Assembly (NCBI GenBank): GCA_020081605.1
Contig: JAHREC010000030.1
Coordinates: 868,001-932,000, forward strand
DNA length: 64,000 nucleotides
Source: Albifimbria verrucaria
Lineage: Eukaryota; Ascomycota; Sordariomycetes; Hypocreales; Stachybotryaceae
Reading direction: 5' to 3'
The position numbers were made by a program, and so were the translations under genes. Below the pieces are notes generated by a model that did no database searches, had not been told where the DNA came from, and saw nothing but the letters and a program-made list of their open reading frames with translations. Shown here one piece after another: positions 21,069-35,664 of this stretch; position 1 is the stretch's first letter, and every line of letters begins with the position of its first letter.

Positions 21069-22100
21069 ATGTATTCTTTCGGACTCAGCGTCGCTTTTCT
21101 TGGCGCAGCCTTCATTTCGGCCACTCAAGCAGCTCCACTTACAGGGACGTCCGGACTCAGCAAAAGATACCATGATCTTCCAGCGCTTCCTGAATGTGCA
21201 ACTCCTGGAGATCTTAAGTGGCAGCCTGGTTAGTTACCTCTGAAAGATCACGAGCCTGCATGGAAGCTAACCTCATAAATTCTTATAGTGATGGATTTTG
21301 ACACGGACGGTTGCTATACCTCTCCTGCTATCGGCAGAGATGGCGTTCTTAACCCGGGTATGGACCACTGCTGGACGAAGACCTACAAGCACTGCAGAGA
21401 ACCCGCCATGTTGGCAAACACCAATGCTTATGTTCGGGCAAGATGCAACAATGGCTGGTGTGCGCATATGTACGGTTATTACTTCGAGAAGGATGTATCT
21501 GTCGACGTTATATGCGGAGTTGGACATGTTCACGACTGGGAGCATGTTATCGTCTGGGTTTACCAAGATCAGATCAAGTATGTGGCTGTATCTGAACACA
21601 AGGGATGGGTTGTCAAAGACGTGAAGGATGTCAGGATGGAAGGAAACCATCCCAAGATCGTCTACCATAAGACCGGTGGTCTTACCCACGCGTTCCGCTT
21701 TGCGAGCGAAGATGATGACCGCATCGAGAACCACTCGGGCCAGTGGTTCAGGGCGCCCTTGGTCAGCTGGAACGGATTCCCGACTGTAGAGCTCCGCGAC
21801 GCGTTGGAGACTCACGACTTCGGCAAGGCCTCTTTCGCTCTTAAGGACTCCCGCATGAGAGATGAGCTGCCCAAAGCCAAGGGCGATTTCGGCAACGTCA
21901 TTATTTTCGACCCTGTGGTTGAGGATCCTATCGCACCTGGAATCCCTCAAGACATTTGCAGCCCTTTCTATCATCCGTCCGAGCCCATCCCAGAAGAACC
22001 ACCGGTTTGGCCTGAGGTGAACGTCCCGGAAGAAATCCCACCGACAGATACTGCACCTGAAGTGCCCGTGATTCCCGAGTTGGTCCCCGTTCAGGAATGA
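21069..22100 (+). CDS. NPP1/NLP-family secreted protein (necrosis- and ethylene-inducing-like)
   Basis: A secreted protein of the NPP1 (NLP) family; canonical members are cytolytic to dicot plant membranes, but many are inactive and several occur in fungi that do not infect plants. Start at the ATG at 21069. The signal peptide is hydrophobic and ends near ATQA-AP, followed by a possible Kex2 site (SKR). An intron at 21229-21288 (60 bp) joins LKWQP to VMDFDTDGC. The family heptapeptide is present as GHVHDWE near residue 150, where the canonical form has Arg at the third position. At least six cysteines lie before it, more than in type 1 proteins. A Pro/Glu-rich acidic tail (about 40 residues from YHPSEPIPEEPP) extends past the domain. 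The frame is intact. Activity cannot be judged from sequence. Confidence 0.85.
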
Positions 22101-22593
22101 AATGGGTTTCAAGGATCTAATCCCTGATAAATGTATATCATGGCTCTTGAAGTAGCTATTGTGTCCGCCTGAATTTGGTACATGATGTTGGTTTGAGTTT
22201 ATTGGGTAGTTACAAGTGTTCGCCAGTTATAAGGCTGCGCATATCAGCGGTTCTAATGCCGCTGCTCTCCGACATTTACTACTATCTAATAGCTAAACCG
22301 CATATTTATACTTCTCAAGTAGCTATTTAACAATAGACTTCTATTGTGATAGCCAATATTACAATTAAAATGATGCCGCCGTGCAGCAGGAGTGCTTGAG
22401 TTGCTTTCTCTGTCTAGCCGTTGGCCTAGACGTGAACAAAGGATACTTAACTAGAATTTTCATAAATTCAAGCAGATGTAATCAATTGTTTCACATGTCA
22501 AAGAAGACGGCTATAGTGATGATAATTCTCAAAGACTCTTGTACATTGTGAGATAAGAATGACAGAACAAATGAACTCTCCTCCTAAACACCT
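22101..22593. other. Convergent 3' region
   Basis: AT-rich sequence between the NLP gene (plus) and the diterpene synthase (minus), presumed 3' untranslated regions. No feature is recognised. Confidence 0.4.
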
Positions 22594-25500
22594 TCACTTG
22601 GTGTGAATCCCAATATCTTTCAAAATGTAGATTTGCCCGTAAAGGTCGGTTACGTTGATGAACAGCTTCAGTGCATTAGCTGTATATGTCTCTCGACCTT
22701 GAAACTCCCTTTCCAACTGCTCGAATGCTTCCCAAAGACCCTTTCTCTCATAATCTGCAATCCAGAGCAGGTCGGATTTTGTTCGCTCCAGCCATTTGCC
22801 ATCCCTTTGGATTTCCGATACGTGAAATTCAGGAAAGTTGACTGAGTTTAAGTTGTCCTCGTCCATATCACGTCGGACAGACCCGCAGTCGTTGTATATG
22901 CGGCACAAGCTCGCCAGGTGACGACATAGGTCCTCTGCCAAGTACGCGGTTCGTGGAGAATTGAACACATCGTATGTACGTGATGACGAGCTTCGTTGGG
23001 TAAGACAGTTGAAGAAAACAAAAGCAAATGGGCATGATGTCTGATCAGCAGAACTGCTACGAACCCATTTGTAGAACGTTCGTCCTGGGTCATGATACTC
23101 TCTTGATAATTCTTCCTTAGAAAATCCATTGTTGTCCGGAAGGATACCACTGACACTAGCTGCATTTCCGAACTTAGCGCTTCTGTCAGCCTGTTCGTAG
23201 AACCGCCGATTGTCCTCTGCATGGGTGACATGGGAAAGTAGGTATGTCTCCAGTTCGATAGCAAGTCGTGATATGACATTTTTCCCGCTTAATATGACTG
23301 CTGGGTGATGTAAGACATATCGTAAGAACCCGCCTAACACAGTCTTCACATCGTCCAATGAAGCATATTGTCCTTTGGATTCAAAGGGCTGTGGTTTCTC
23401 CCTGTAGAAGTCTCGTCACAGCCCAGGCCGTTTTCAACACGTGGGTTATAGGTGCGTGATGAGGTTGAGTCGCCAATTGTGGACGAGGCACCGATAGAGT
23501 GCACTATTTCACTGACAAGCTGTCGGATGAGAGTCTTGATGCTATCCATATCATTGATGAATCCTTTTTCGACAACCCTCTCCATGTATTCATCCGCCGA
23601 AAATGTCAAGGAAGACAGGTATATCATCTCCATTGAGAGCAGCAGGCTTGTTGAGTCGCCTTGGGCTGCCGAACAGGCTAAAAATGCCAGGGGAATGAAA
23701 CTGAGATGTTTATCGCTGCCTTTGGCTGGCCTGGGAAATATTTCCAACGGCAATTTTTGGAGTATGCGAAGGGCATAGCATGCCTGCATTTCGGCGATGC
23801 GAAGAACATGCTGTTCCACTTCCTTGAACAGAGGGTGCGTCCTAGCAGCTGTCCAGCCTTCTTCATCTGCTCCAGCATTTCCTGCGGCAAGGCAAAACTC
23901 ATGTTGTCTAGGGATTGTGACGATTGATCGTCTGAGGGATATTGACTAGTGCGGCGGCAAGGCAGTATGATTCAGACAGCATATCACACGCATAGGTGAC
24001 CTTCTCAATCCAAAGATATGAACCTCTGGTCCAGTCGTTCCGGGTTGAGAGTAAATAAGACTTCCCGCGTGTCATAGCCTTGCTGATGGCGTCGAGAATG
24101 TTGAGCTGCCGAATCCATGGGAGTGAAGCCAAAGATGACAAGGCTAGAATAGCATACGACGTAATTTCGCATGAATCATCCCACGAACCATCAGTCTGTT
24201 GGTTGGATAATATTCGAGTGAGAATATGCAGAGTTGACATTGGTATTTCTTCTTGTAAGCCTGGTGTATGTTCGAAGACTTTTGAAGGGAGATCTCGATG
24301 CTGAAAAAGCCTCTCCACTGCCTGTGCGAGTAGCATCATCCAGTACTGGTCTTTGAGGTGCTGAAGGTGTATGTTAGCTTTGGTCATTCAATAGTTACTT
24401 GAAAGGGGATTGACTTACCCACTTCTCTCGAACACTACCATTAAAAAGATTAGCTGTTAAAAAGGTGGCAGTGGTTGCGATTTGCGGTATGTAGGGTGTC
24501 GGATCTTCCAGCATCAAGAGGCAAGTCAAAACATTGCAGTTCGCGCTGAAGCTAGGAGTGCGCTCTGTCGTATAGGTCTTGAAATGATCTTTGCCGTCAA
24601 ACATCTCGATAAGGGCGTCGACAGAAGATTTCTTGCCAAGGATATGGAGTGCCGAGATAGCCTTCGCCGTGTCATCCGCATCAGGAAGACAGCCTTTGAC
24701 TTAACGAAAACATTAATATCCGTATAGTCTCTGAGTTGGAAATATTCTTACTGAAACCCACAGTACCACCCTGGGTTACCACAACTTCGTCAAGATATGA
24801 GGAAATAATAGCGGCTTCCCATTCACCAAAATGGAATCCGGCTTCATGGAGGATCGTGACAGCCTAACAAGATCTCTGTGTAAGTGGAGAGTGACGGGAA
24901 TTGCATTATTTCTTTGGGTGACGGAATGTACACACCCAGGTAAGTTCAAAAATCGTGGTTGGCCATGCGCAAGGAACACTCCCATTGCCTCGGCCAGCGC
25001 CGTACTCTAAGACGTTTCTGAGATAAGCCTCAGCTTTGTCGTCCCAGACAGATGCATGTATCAAGTATGCTGCTGTAGACGATGGAGAGGCCATCATTGA
25101 GCCGTTCTCGTGACGCCAGTGATCAATACGGTCGAAATCGATATGGCCGATCAAAGCCTCCAAGGAATGGTGCAATGTAGACTGTGCCCCGTATATATAC
25201 GAAGGTGGCATCTTCTTGAGTTTGTTGTCTCAGCATATGCTGTAAGCGTGTCAGCTGAGGAAAGTCTAGCATGACATTCTCGTCCTCAAGTAAAGACAAG
25301 TGTTTGACTACAAGCATCTCTGAACCGACATAATCGGTCGAGGTGACGTCCCAGCTGCTCAGCATGCCGTTGAGCGCAGCCTCTGCCAATCGACTTCTTC
25401 TTGCCCAGTCCGTGTTATTAGATTCCAGTCTTAGTCGTCGTCTTAGAGCCAGCAAGGAAGCAGCAGTGTTCAAAATCCCGTCTATGGGCGACGCATAAGA

Positions 25501-25730
25501 CTCCCAAGCACCAGAAGGAGCTGATGAGCTAGAATGAAGTCGAAACATTGTGGAAAGAGCCAAATTCGTGTATCGGTGCCATCCTGATTTCGGACCACCT
25601 TCCGGACCATGGCAAGCCATGCGGTATCGTATATGGAGCATGACATATTGCCGATGCCATGAGGATCTGCGCATTGTGCAGCCAGTCTGGCTATAAGCCG
25701 CCTTGATTGGTCTTGAATAGAGACATACAT
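22594..25730 (-). CDS. Bifunctional diterpene synthase (copalyl-diphosphate synthase / kaurene-synthase type)
   Basis: A fungal labdane-type diterpene synthase joining a class II cyclase (GGPP to copalyl diphosphate) and a class I cyclase. Start at the ATG at 25730 (MYVSIQDQSRRLIARLAAQC), then CSIYDTAWLAMV and SGAWESYASPIDGILNTAASL, as in fungal CPS/KS enzymes. The class II acid motif is DADD at 24671-24682. The class I metal motif reads DEYME (23580-23594) in place of DDxxD. An NSE-like motif, NDCGSVRRDMDE, lies at about 22858-22896, followed by NLNSVNFPEF. Introns inferred: 24864-24935, 24700-24751 and 24361-24418; all rejoin family-like sequence, for example FIKGCLPDADD. Several frame breaks occur (about 25517, 25210, 23930, 23835, 23370), the first at GG. 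Length is about 950 residues, normal for the family. The product cannot be predicted. Confidence 0.9.
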
Positions 25731-28545
<2,815 letters not shown>

Positions 28546-29342
28546 AATCATGTAGCTTTGTCGCCACAAATTCCTATAGGGCTGCCCTCCTGAACAGGGC
28601 GAGGGCTGCATGACTGCATGCTTAGCTGCACATCGCAAATTTCACATATATTGACTTTACATATTCTGCATTGAACATATGGAGACTCAAGTTGCATTGG
28701 AATAAATATCGATGTAACGAGAGTGCAATGTGACCAATGGTTGCATAGTTAGTAGCCAAGGAGGAATGTTTATGTCCAAGCCGGTGTTACCATGCAGCAT
28801 CCTTCTAGTACTACAACACTCCGTAGGGACAGTTATACGGATTGGAAGTTCGCACGGACAACAGTACGTCGAGTATCAATCTTGGGTCGAGGTGCATAGG
28901 GTTACATTCATCAGGGTGTGCCTCACCCGAAAACGGCGCTGTCCAACCACCTTTATCGAAATAGCATGGGGTCACCACCTCGGAGGAGTTATGGTGTTGC
29001 CCTGCTCGAATTCTGAGTATGCCCCTCATGCCATCTCACTCCGGAGCTGAACCGCCTTTGTTATTGCTCACCAATGCGCTCGCTGCCGATCCGGCCCTAT
29101 TACTGTGCCGCTTACTCCATCCCAGCTTTGCGTTTGATCAATCAGCTTCAGATACCTGTTGGTTCTGGACATGGTAGTCTCACTGCTTATCGAAAATATG
29201 TTTTTCCCTTGGAACTTTCCATTATGATTTGCCTAGTATTCTTTCCTACTACATTCCTCCATTAGGTTTCTTACTTGCATCTCGCTCTCTTCGACTTGGC
29301 TTGGGTTTGCCGCCTGGCTCCTGGACTGATAGCACCTTCGAG
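28546..29342. other. Gene-free stretch
   Basis: 0.8 kb between the GMC gene and the rhodopsin-like gene. No convincing coding frame or repeat; presumed terminator of one and promoter of the other. Confidence 0.4.
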
Positions 29343-30847
29343 ATGCCTGAAAATTCCATGGCTAACGACCTGGCTAACATGCCGGCGATGGAATCGCCAA
29401 ACGGGGTATTCGATTTTGAGACAAAGGAGAATCGTGGGCCAGCATACATTGCTATTGCCTCAATATTTATGACATTGGCTACTATATCTGTATGCGCAAG
29501 ACTATTTGCACGCTTTGCAATACAACGGAAGCCATGGTGGGACGATCGTGAGCCTTATTCCGGTATATCAAAGCCGAATCATTGCTGACTATGAATTCTG
29601 CAAGCGTGTTCTGTTCTAGCACTTGTATGTCACCGACAACTCACTTCGACCGGTTGCGCGTTAACGAGCGATTGATATAGCTAACCCAAGGGGTATTGCG
29701 GAACGGGCATATGGCGTTAGTTTTCTTCCAGTATTTCTTTTGTCTTCGACAATGAGTATCCTAATGGATGGCCGCAGTCAGCCTTCACGGCGTGGGAAAA
29801 CATATGTGGAATGTCCGGGCAATTCAAATACCATCTTTGCTCGAGGTATCCTCAAACTTGAATGCAACCACTGATACGTTTTATGCTGATATAAATGGCA
29901 GGTCGCAAAAATCTTGGCGGTATTCATGCCCCTTGCTCTTGGGTTTACAAAGCTGTCCTTGCTCTTCCTATACCATCATGTGTTTTGGCCAAGTTCCTTC
30001 ACTAGAATCGGCTCCCTCATCGGCATAGCCACTGTCGCCATCGCCTACACGGTGTTATTCTTCTTGTTTCTTGTCTTTGGTTTCATCAAGGCAGGCGATA
30101 GCGCCTCGAGTGCCACAAGCGTATTGAACCCAATCAACATGGGCATGGCCGTGATCAATGTCATAACCGACTTCTACATTATGCTGTTGCCAATTCCGAC
30201 CGTCCTGCACCTAAAACTGGCAAGGAAGAAGAAGTGGGGGTTTTCTTCGTGTTTTCAACTGGTTTCCTGTCAGTTTCTGTCCGCCCCTATCGCCCGTCTT
30301 TACTGACGTCTCTCGGTTATATTACAGGTGCTGCATTATGAGCGTGTTGGGAGCTTATTACCGATGGCAATTTGCTGGGAATGGTTCAGACTTTACTTGG
30401 CGCTTGTTCGATGTTATACTGCTCAAGTAAGTGAGAAGCTCTTCCAATGTTTCCATATGGGCCACGCTGAAGTAATCTAGTACAATTGAATGTTGCTTGG
30501 GCATTATAAGCTCCTGTCTTCCACTATTGCCTAGCATTATTGGGCGTTTCAGTAAGAAGTTGAGACCAACTGAATCACAATTACACGGGATGTCCAACAA
30601 CACCTACTCTAGGGTCAAGGATAATGCAATAGCAACTTCTGACATTGAGCTGCTCTCACAGAGCAAAACGCATCCGAGAGGAGATGATGAATTGTTGAGG
30701 CAGGAGTCCTCTACCTATTCAAAGTTTGAAATGGGTAATAGCACTGTTATGACCCGGGTGAATGGTGGTAGACCCGAAAATACAGATCTTGACCTAAGAG
30801 GTATTGAGGTTCGCAGGGACTTGAAGATCTCTTCATCCAAACGATAG
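29343..30847 (+). CDS. Fungal rhodopsin-domain integral membrane protein
   Basis: A member of the fungal 'rhodopsin domain' seven-helix family often found near secondary-metabolite and effector genes; the biochemical role is not known. The start chosen is the ATG at 29343 (MPENSMANDLANMPAMESPNG). Helices seen include YIAIASIFMTLATISVCARL, VFMPLALGFTKLSLLFLYHH, IGIATVAIAYTVLFFLFLVF and a later MGMAVINVITDFYIMLLPIP. Family markers are the RKPWWDD loop, VGKHMWNV (the usual G-H-W signature) and IECCLGIISSCLP in the last helix. Exon ends are inferred at 29547, 29715, 29845 and about 30267, with further short introns near 29548-29680 and 30430-30480 less certain. The C-terminal tail (about 90 residues) is hydrophilic and Ser/Arg-rich. 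Confidence 0.75.
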
Positions 30848-31591
30848 TGGCTCGGTATGAGTGTACTACATTTCAATTACTTCGTATCAAATTAAATGCT
30901 AAAAGGACCATTTGAATGCCAGTGCTGCTTTGAAGAAGCCTTAAACCTAGTGCATAACCTACAACTCGAAAGTGTTTGCGTGATATTACTATTTAGATAA
31001 TCCGTTTGGAACATGCGCCCATACCCAACGTCAACGCAAGCCTACAAAATCCCTGGTAGACGGTTTGCCGGTACCCTCCAGCCTGCCAACTACAGTGTCG
31101 GCAAGTGGTGGTAGCATTTCCTCCTTCCATTGGTTCGCGAAAGGTCAGCCTCACCCTGTAAAGTATTTTACCGATGTAACATGTAAGCGTCGGGAAAACA
31201 TCCCTTGAGGTCATATCTTACACTCCCCTTCTCTTCGCATCATACCATGTCACCCAGAAGATCATCTGTGTGGCAAAGACAGTACTGCAACACTGTGTCG
31301 TATTAAGAGACTCCCGGAGCAGGCATCTACAGGCAGTACAGAATAAGCCTCCTTGACAAGGCTACGCCATGTCACACTTAGCCATTGAGAAGCATGAGTG
31401 TACTAAGTCAAGTTACGGGCTTGTTCCACAGTTCTTCACTCTTATGATACAAAAAGGTATTTGTATTAAGTCGATAGCTCTTCATAGTTTGATTCTATTA
31501 GATGGACTAGAAACAATTATTCACTACCCAGTTATTTTATTTGAACTGTTGACGAACTAGCCCCTCGTTCAATTGCCAGTTAGTGGCAACT
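30848..31591. other. Gene-free stretch
   Basis: Upstream of the P450 gene. AT-rich, no supported frame. Confidence 0.35.
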
Positions 31592-33385
31592 ATGACGCTA
31601 TTAGCCGTTGCCACTGGTGCAGTTGATGTAGTGCTTCATCAAGGATCTAGTTTGCTGTTATACACATTCTTTTTCGCCATCGTGAGTAGTTCTACTTGCC
31701 CCTATTCATGACTCCTACGAAGGGGATCAGCGTACTCACTGTCATTCTAGGCCTTCCTTCTCCTTCAGATTGCGTATTACTGCTTGCTGCATCCTCTAAG
31801 TCGGTTTCCTGGTCCAAAACTCTGGGCAGCTTCGAGGCTCACCTACCTATACCACCTTTGGTCGGGCCACTTCTACGTCCGTATCCAAGAACTGCACGAA
31901 AAATATGGTCCAGTGGTACGAATAGCTCCAAACGAACTTTCATTCATAGACGAGGACGCATTTCAGGGCATATATTGCGGTGGAAATGGGAATAAAGGGT
32001 TCCAAAAGTATGATGTCTATCGCTTGGCTGGAGACTTTACCTCAATATTTGACGCCGACGATGACGAACATACTCGTTTGCGTAACATAATCAAGAACCG
32101 ATTCTTCTCGCTTCGCGTAGTTCGTGAGCAGGAGGTCATAGTTCAGGGCTATGTTGACCGTCTAATTGCACAACTCAGGGCGCACCACTGCAACAGCCGA
32201 GCAACACAAGGAAATATGCCCATCGACAGCAAAAAGCCGGCTGATATCCGCTCATGGTACAACTGGACAACATTGGATATACTCGGCCGTATAGCCTTCA
32301 CCGAAGATTTCGGATGCCTTGAAAACGGAGCCCTCACCCTTGGCTTGTTATGCTCGAGCCATACTTGAAGCTGTCAACGTTGGCCATGTCTCTGCTGTAC
32401 TATCCACCACTACCACTGATTGTGTCCAAGCTGGCTCCAGGAATGCTCTCAAATCTGCAGGAGAAATTTCTTTTCACCTACGCGATAAGATTACTCGCCG
32501 CATTAACCGTGTTCTACCGCCTGGCAAGGAGGACTTCGTGACAATTGCCGTGGGAGAGCATACGGAAGAACATCACGATGGCGACAAAGACGATAGCGAT
32601 AAGAGAAGCCTGATGCTTACCCCAAGCCAACTAGAGGCCCATAGTCTCTTTCTATGTATCGCCGGTAGTGAGACAGTTGCTTCTGTCTTACTCGGCGCCA
32701 CCCACCTTCTTTGTGAGAATCCAGAAATCCTGAAGAGGCTCACGACTGAAGTGCGGTCCGCGGCGGCGAACGAATCAGATATTAGCTCCCACCACGCTGC
32801 AATGTCTATGCCCTACCTTACCGCCGTGCTTAGAGAGTCGATGAGGTTGTGTCCACCTCTTACTTTCAAACCTTCACGAGTGGTGGGCAAGGATGGTGCC
32901 GTAATAGCTGGGCACTTTGTACCTCCAGAGGTTAGCTTTGAGTTTTATTCTTCCGCATACATTCATATGCTAACTATCATTAGACTGTCGTTGGTGTAAG
33001 CATTTGGGCAGCTAACCACTCTGCTACCAACTTTGCAAGGTCAAATGAGTTCATTCCTGAACGCTGGCTAACGCGAGAGCAAGCTGTGAAGTATGCTGGG
33101 AATGCTTTCGACTATGATCAGTTTGCTACAGATGCACGCGATGCTACAAAGCCCTTCTCGGTAGGAGGTCGTGACTGTTTAGGGCAGAACCTGGCATGGG
33201 TTGAGCTTCGTCTTATTTTGGCCCGCCTGCTTTGGAATTTTGATCTACAAGTCTGCTATGGCAAAGGAAATGAAGCAGGGAAGGAAAGTTCGCAGGCCAG
33301 AGCATTTCGAAATTGGACAGATCAAGAGGCTTATGTCTTGTGGAAGAGGGAATGTTATTCTGTGTTTTTGAGTGAAAGGCTGTAA
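31592..33385 (+). CDS. Cytochrome P450 monooxygenase
   Basis: A fungal microsomal class II P450. Start at the ATG at 31592; the N-terminal half of the first 45 residues is hydrophobic (LLLYTFFFAI then AFLLLQIAYYCLL), the membrane anchor. Introns at 31682-31750 and 32931-32983. After the anchor comes the proline-rich hinge PLSRFPGPKLWA. The I-helix region is LCIAGSETVASVLLG, in place of the usual AGxDT-type motif. The K-helix ExxR is in LRESMRLCPP, and the heme loop FSVGGRDCLGQ carries the Cys ligand near 33175. Frame breaks occur at CCC 32331-32333 (before the LVMLEPYLKLS segment) and near 32485. The gene lies on the same strand as the GMC and rhodopsin-like genes, so it is a plausible tailoring step for the nearby diterpene synthase. 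Confidence 0.88.
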
Positions 33386-35664
33386 TAACGAGGGATTTCA
33401 AGATCGATTCTACGTTTAGTTACAGTGATATCAACAGTAAATCTATACAGTAGCCTTGATCTTTAACCAAGCACATAAATAGCTAGCTAGACCACAGAGA
33501 GGACATATAATTGTCTTCTCTCCCCGAAAAATGGACCAGTAGTGGTGAATAAAAGTCAACATGGTAACATGAATAGCAGACCCCGATAGTTTAAAAGCAA
33601 GAGATTATTTGACTAACTGTCTTATTATCGTATTTCCAGGTTCAAGAATACACTTTGAAGAAAACTACAACGAATACAGAGACAAAACGAGCACATATCC
33701 AGCTTTCCGATGCGAAAAAGCCGACCATCACTCTAGAGTTTACTCAGAATCCACTTGTATGAGGTGCTCCAGGGAGAACTAGACGATCTGTTCAATGTGG
33801 TCAAGCCGCACAACACCTGGCTCGGCCATGCAACCAGAATGTTGCATCGCCGAATTTCACCGGGGAGCGACAGGACCTTGATGCGTGTGATACACAGGGC
33901 ACAGGACATTCTCCCGGATATGACGCGGGCGCCGATCTATAACAGGTAATCAGATCGTCCCTTTATGTAGGGGAGTCGCTCCAATCTATGCAGATCTAAC
34001 CCGATCCTTGGTCCCAGTCAATTATCGACCTTCTATTGGTTTAAGCTCTAGAATTTATCCTGTTTTTAGATGCAACTCTTTTAACATCAATGTCTCGCCC
34101 TTGTGGCTAGCTGCAGCTTATGATCCCATGAATCTGCCTTGCCAGAGGTTGTCCTCCAATCCTTATTCTTTGTTGCTACCATTCTTAGATTGAAGTGGGC
34201 GCAATGAATACGTTAAATACGAGATCGGCAAGTAGTTGGTTGTAAGCTGGGGCAACAAAAAGAACGAAATCACTAGATGTTAGGATTTTGTTCAGCAAGG
34301 TATTTATATAATCTGAATAAACATGTAATATACTGTTATGTTCTTCTCATGTTCGTTCAATTTCCCCTTCTAAATACTTGTTGTAAATTCAGGGCCTGCG
34401 CAAGGTGCATTTTTGCTTTCTTTCTTCTTGCCTATCATTCGATTGACTCTTGGAAGGGTGTCATTCTATACAAGCAAGAGCCTGGCGTCTGATTCGGCTT
34501 ATTGACAAGCCCGTAGCTACAAAAGCTTACTTATCAAAGGGATCAGATCGTCGGCGCAAAATTCAGCGCGCTCCGTGCCTGATAAGTACACTACACAGAT
34601 ATGGTAGTACAGTATGCAGTATTGGATGGTTACAGTATGCTCCTGGCAGACGACAAGCCCTAATTCTTTACTGCCCCAGGAGATTACTCCTATGGCACTC
34701 CCTAGTTTTCTTTCACGCCTACTGCCATGTACTAGTCTTTCTCATTCTAGTCTAGGTGAGTTTGCCGTTCCCAACTAGTCTCATTTGCCTCGCTACTATG
34801 TTCTCTATCACTTCTCCCAACATCCGTCCAACTCTAGTAGGAACTGGCCTTTTAAATCCCCAATAACGCTTCTTCGTGAGTACAGTTGTATCTAAGTTAC
34901 CAGCATGAATACCTGACTATGATTGCCCAACACTTCCTGGAAAGTATTGTCTAGTTATAGCCTCCTTAGGAGGCATCTGTTGTGTTGATGTCATTGGAAT
35001 AATAGAGCTGAAGTTGAATCTGGCTCGGTTTATCAAAGGTCTCACAGCTAAATCGAGTCGATGGTCCCAGCAGCTGCTCGGTTAAACACATGGAAAGGCG
35101 GTTCTTGCTTGAAAACGCATACATTCTATGTCTTGTGCTTCAAAAATTATTTATGTGCCTTCATTGATCTATTTGCTCATATAATACCAGTCGCTCTCAC
35201 ATTATGAGTATCTGGTCTGATTAACCCACTCTCAAGGTTAACTAACCTTGCCAATGACAAAGCCGCATCTAGGATGAACACAAAACTTTTTGAGGGGCTG
35301 TGACAATCTAGAGCAAGATAATCTAATAGACAAGTTTAGTATGAGTCTAAGACAGTTGAAGATGAAGAATACTCACATTATGACAACCGGTTAGGCATTG
35401 TTGCACTAATTTCTGACACTGGGGAGGTGCCATAAATCGCTAGGTAGCATCATCATGTACTGACGCCGGCGGCAGCGCTCTGGGAATGACTATCTCGCTG
35501 TAGTGATAATAGAGCGGCCTCGGGCTGTGAAGGAAGCGGCGGCAGAGTGTGCCCTCCTACCAGCGTTAGAGAACCAAGCACAGAGATATGCGACGCAGGT
35601 GGTTCGTGCTGGAACCATGAGAATGCTGAAGTTTGGACCAGGTGCGGTCTTCAAACGGTTGCAT
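33386..35664. other. AT-rich gene-poor stretch with possible transposon relic
   Basis: 2.3 kb without a recognisable gene. Short frames are broken and unlike proteins. The segment about 34970-35080 (GCATCTGTTGTGTTGATG ... CTCGGTTTATCAAAGG) resembles, only by general composition, the ends of fungal copia-type LTRs; no second copy is seen in the window, so no element is called. Confidence 0.35.

Noticed and set aside
34970..35080. Possible copia-type LTR fragment
   Set aside because: Only a general resemblance; no partner copy, target duplication or internal domain is seen in the window.
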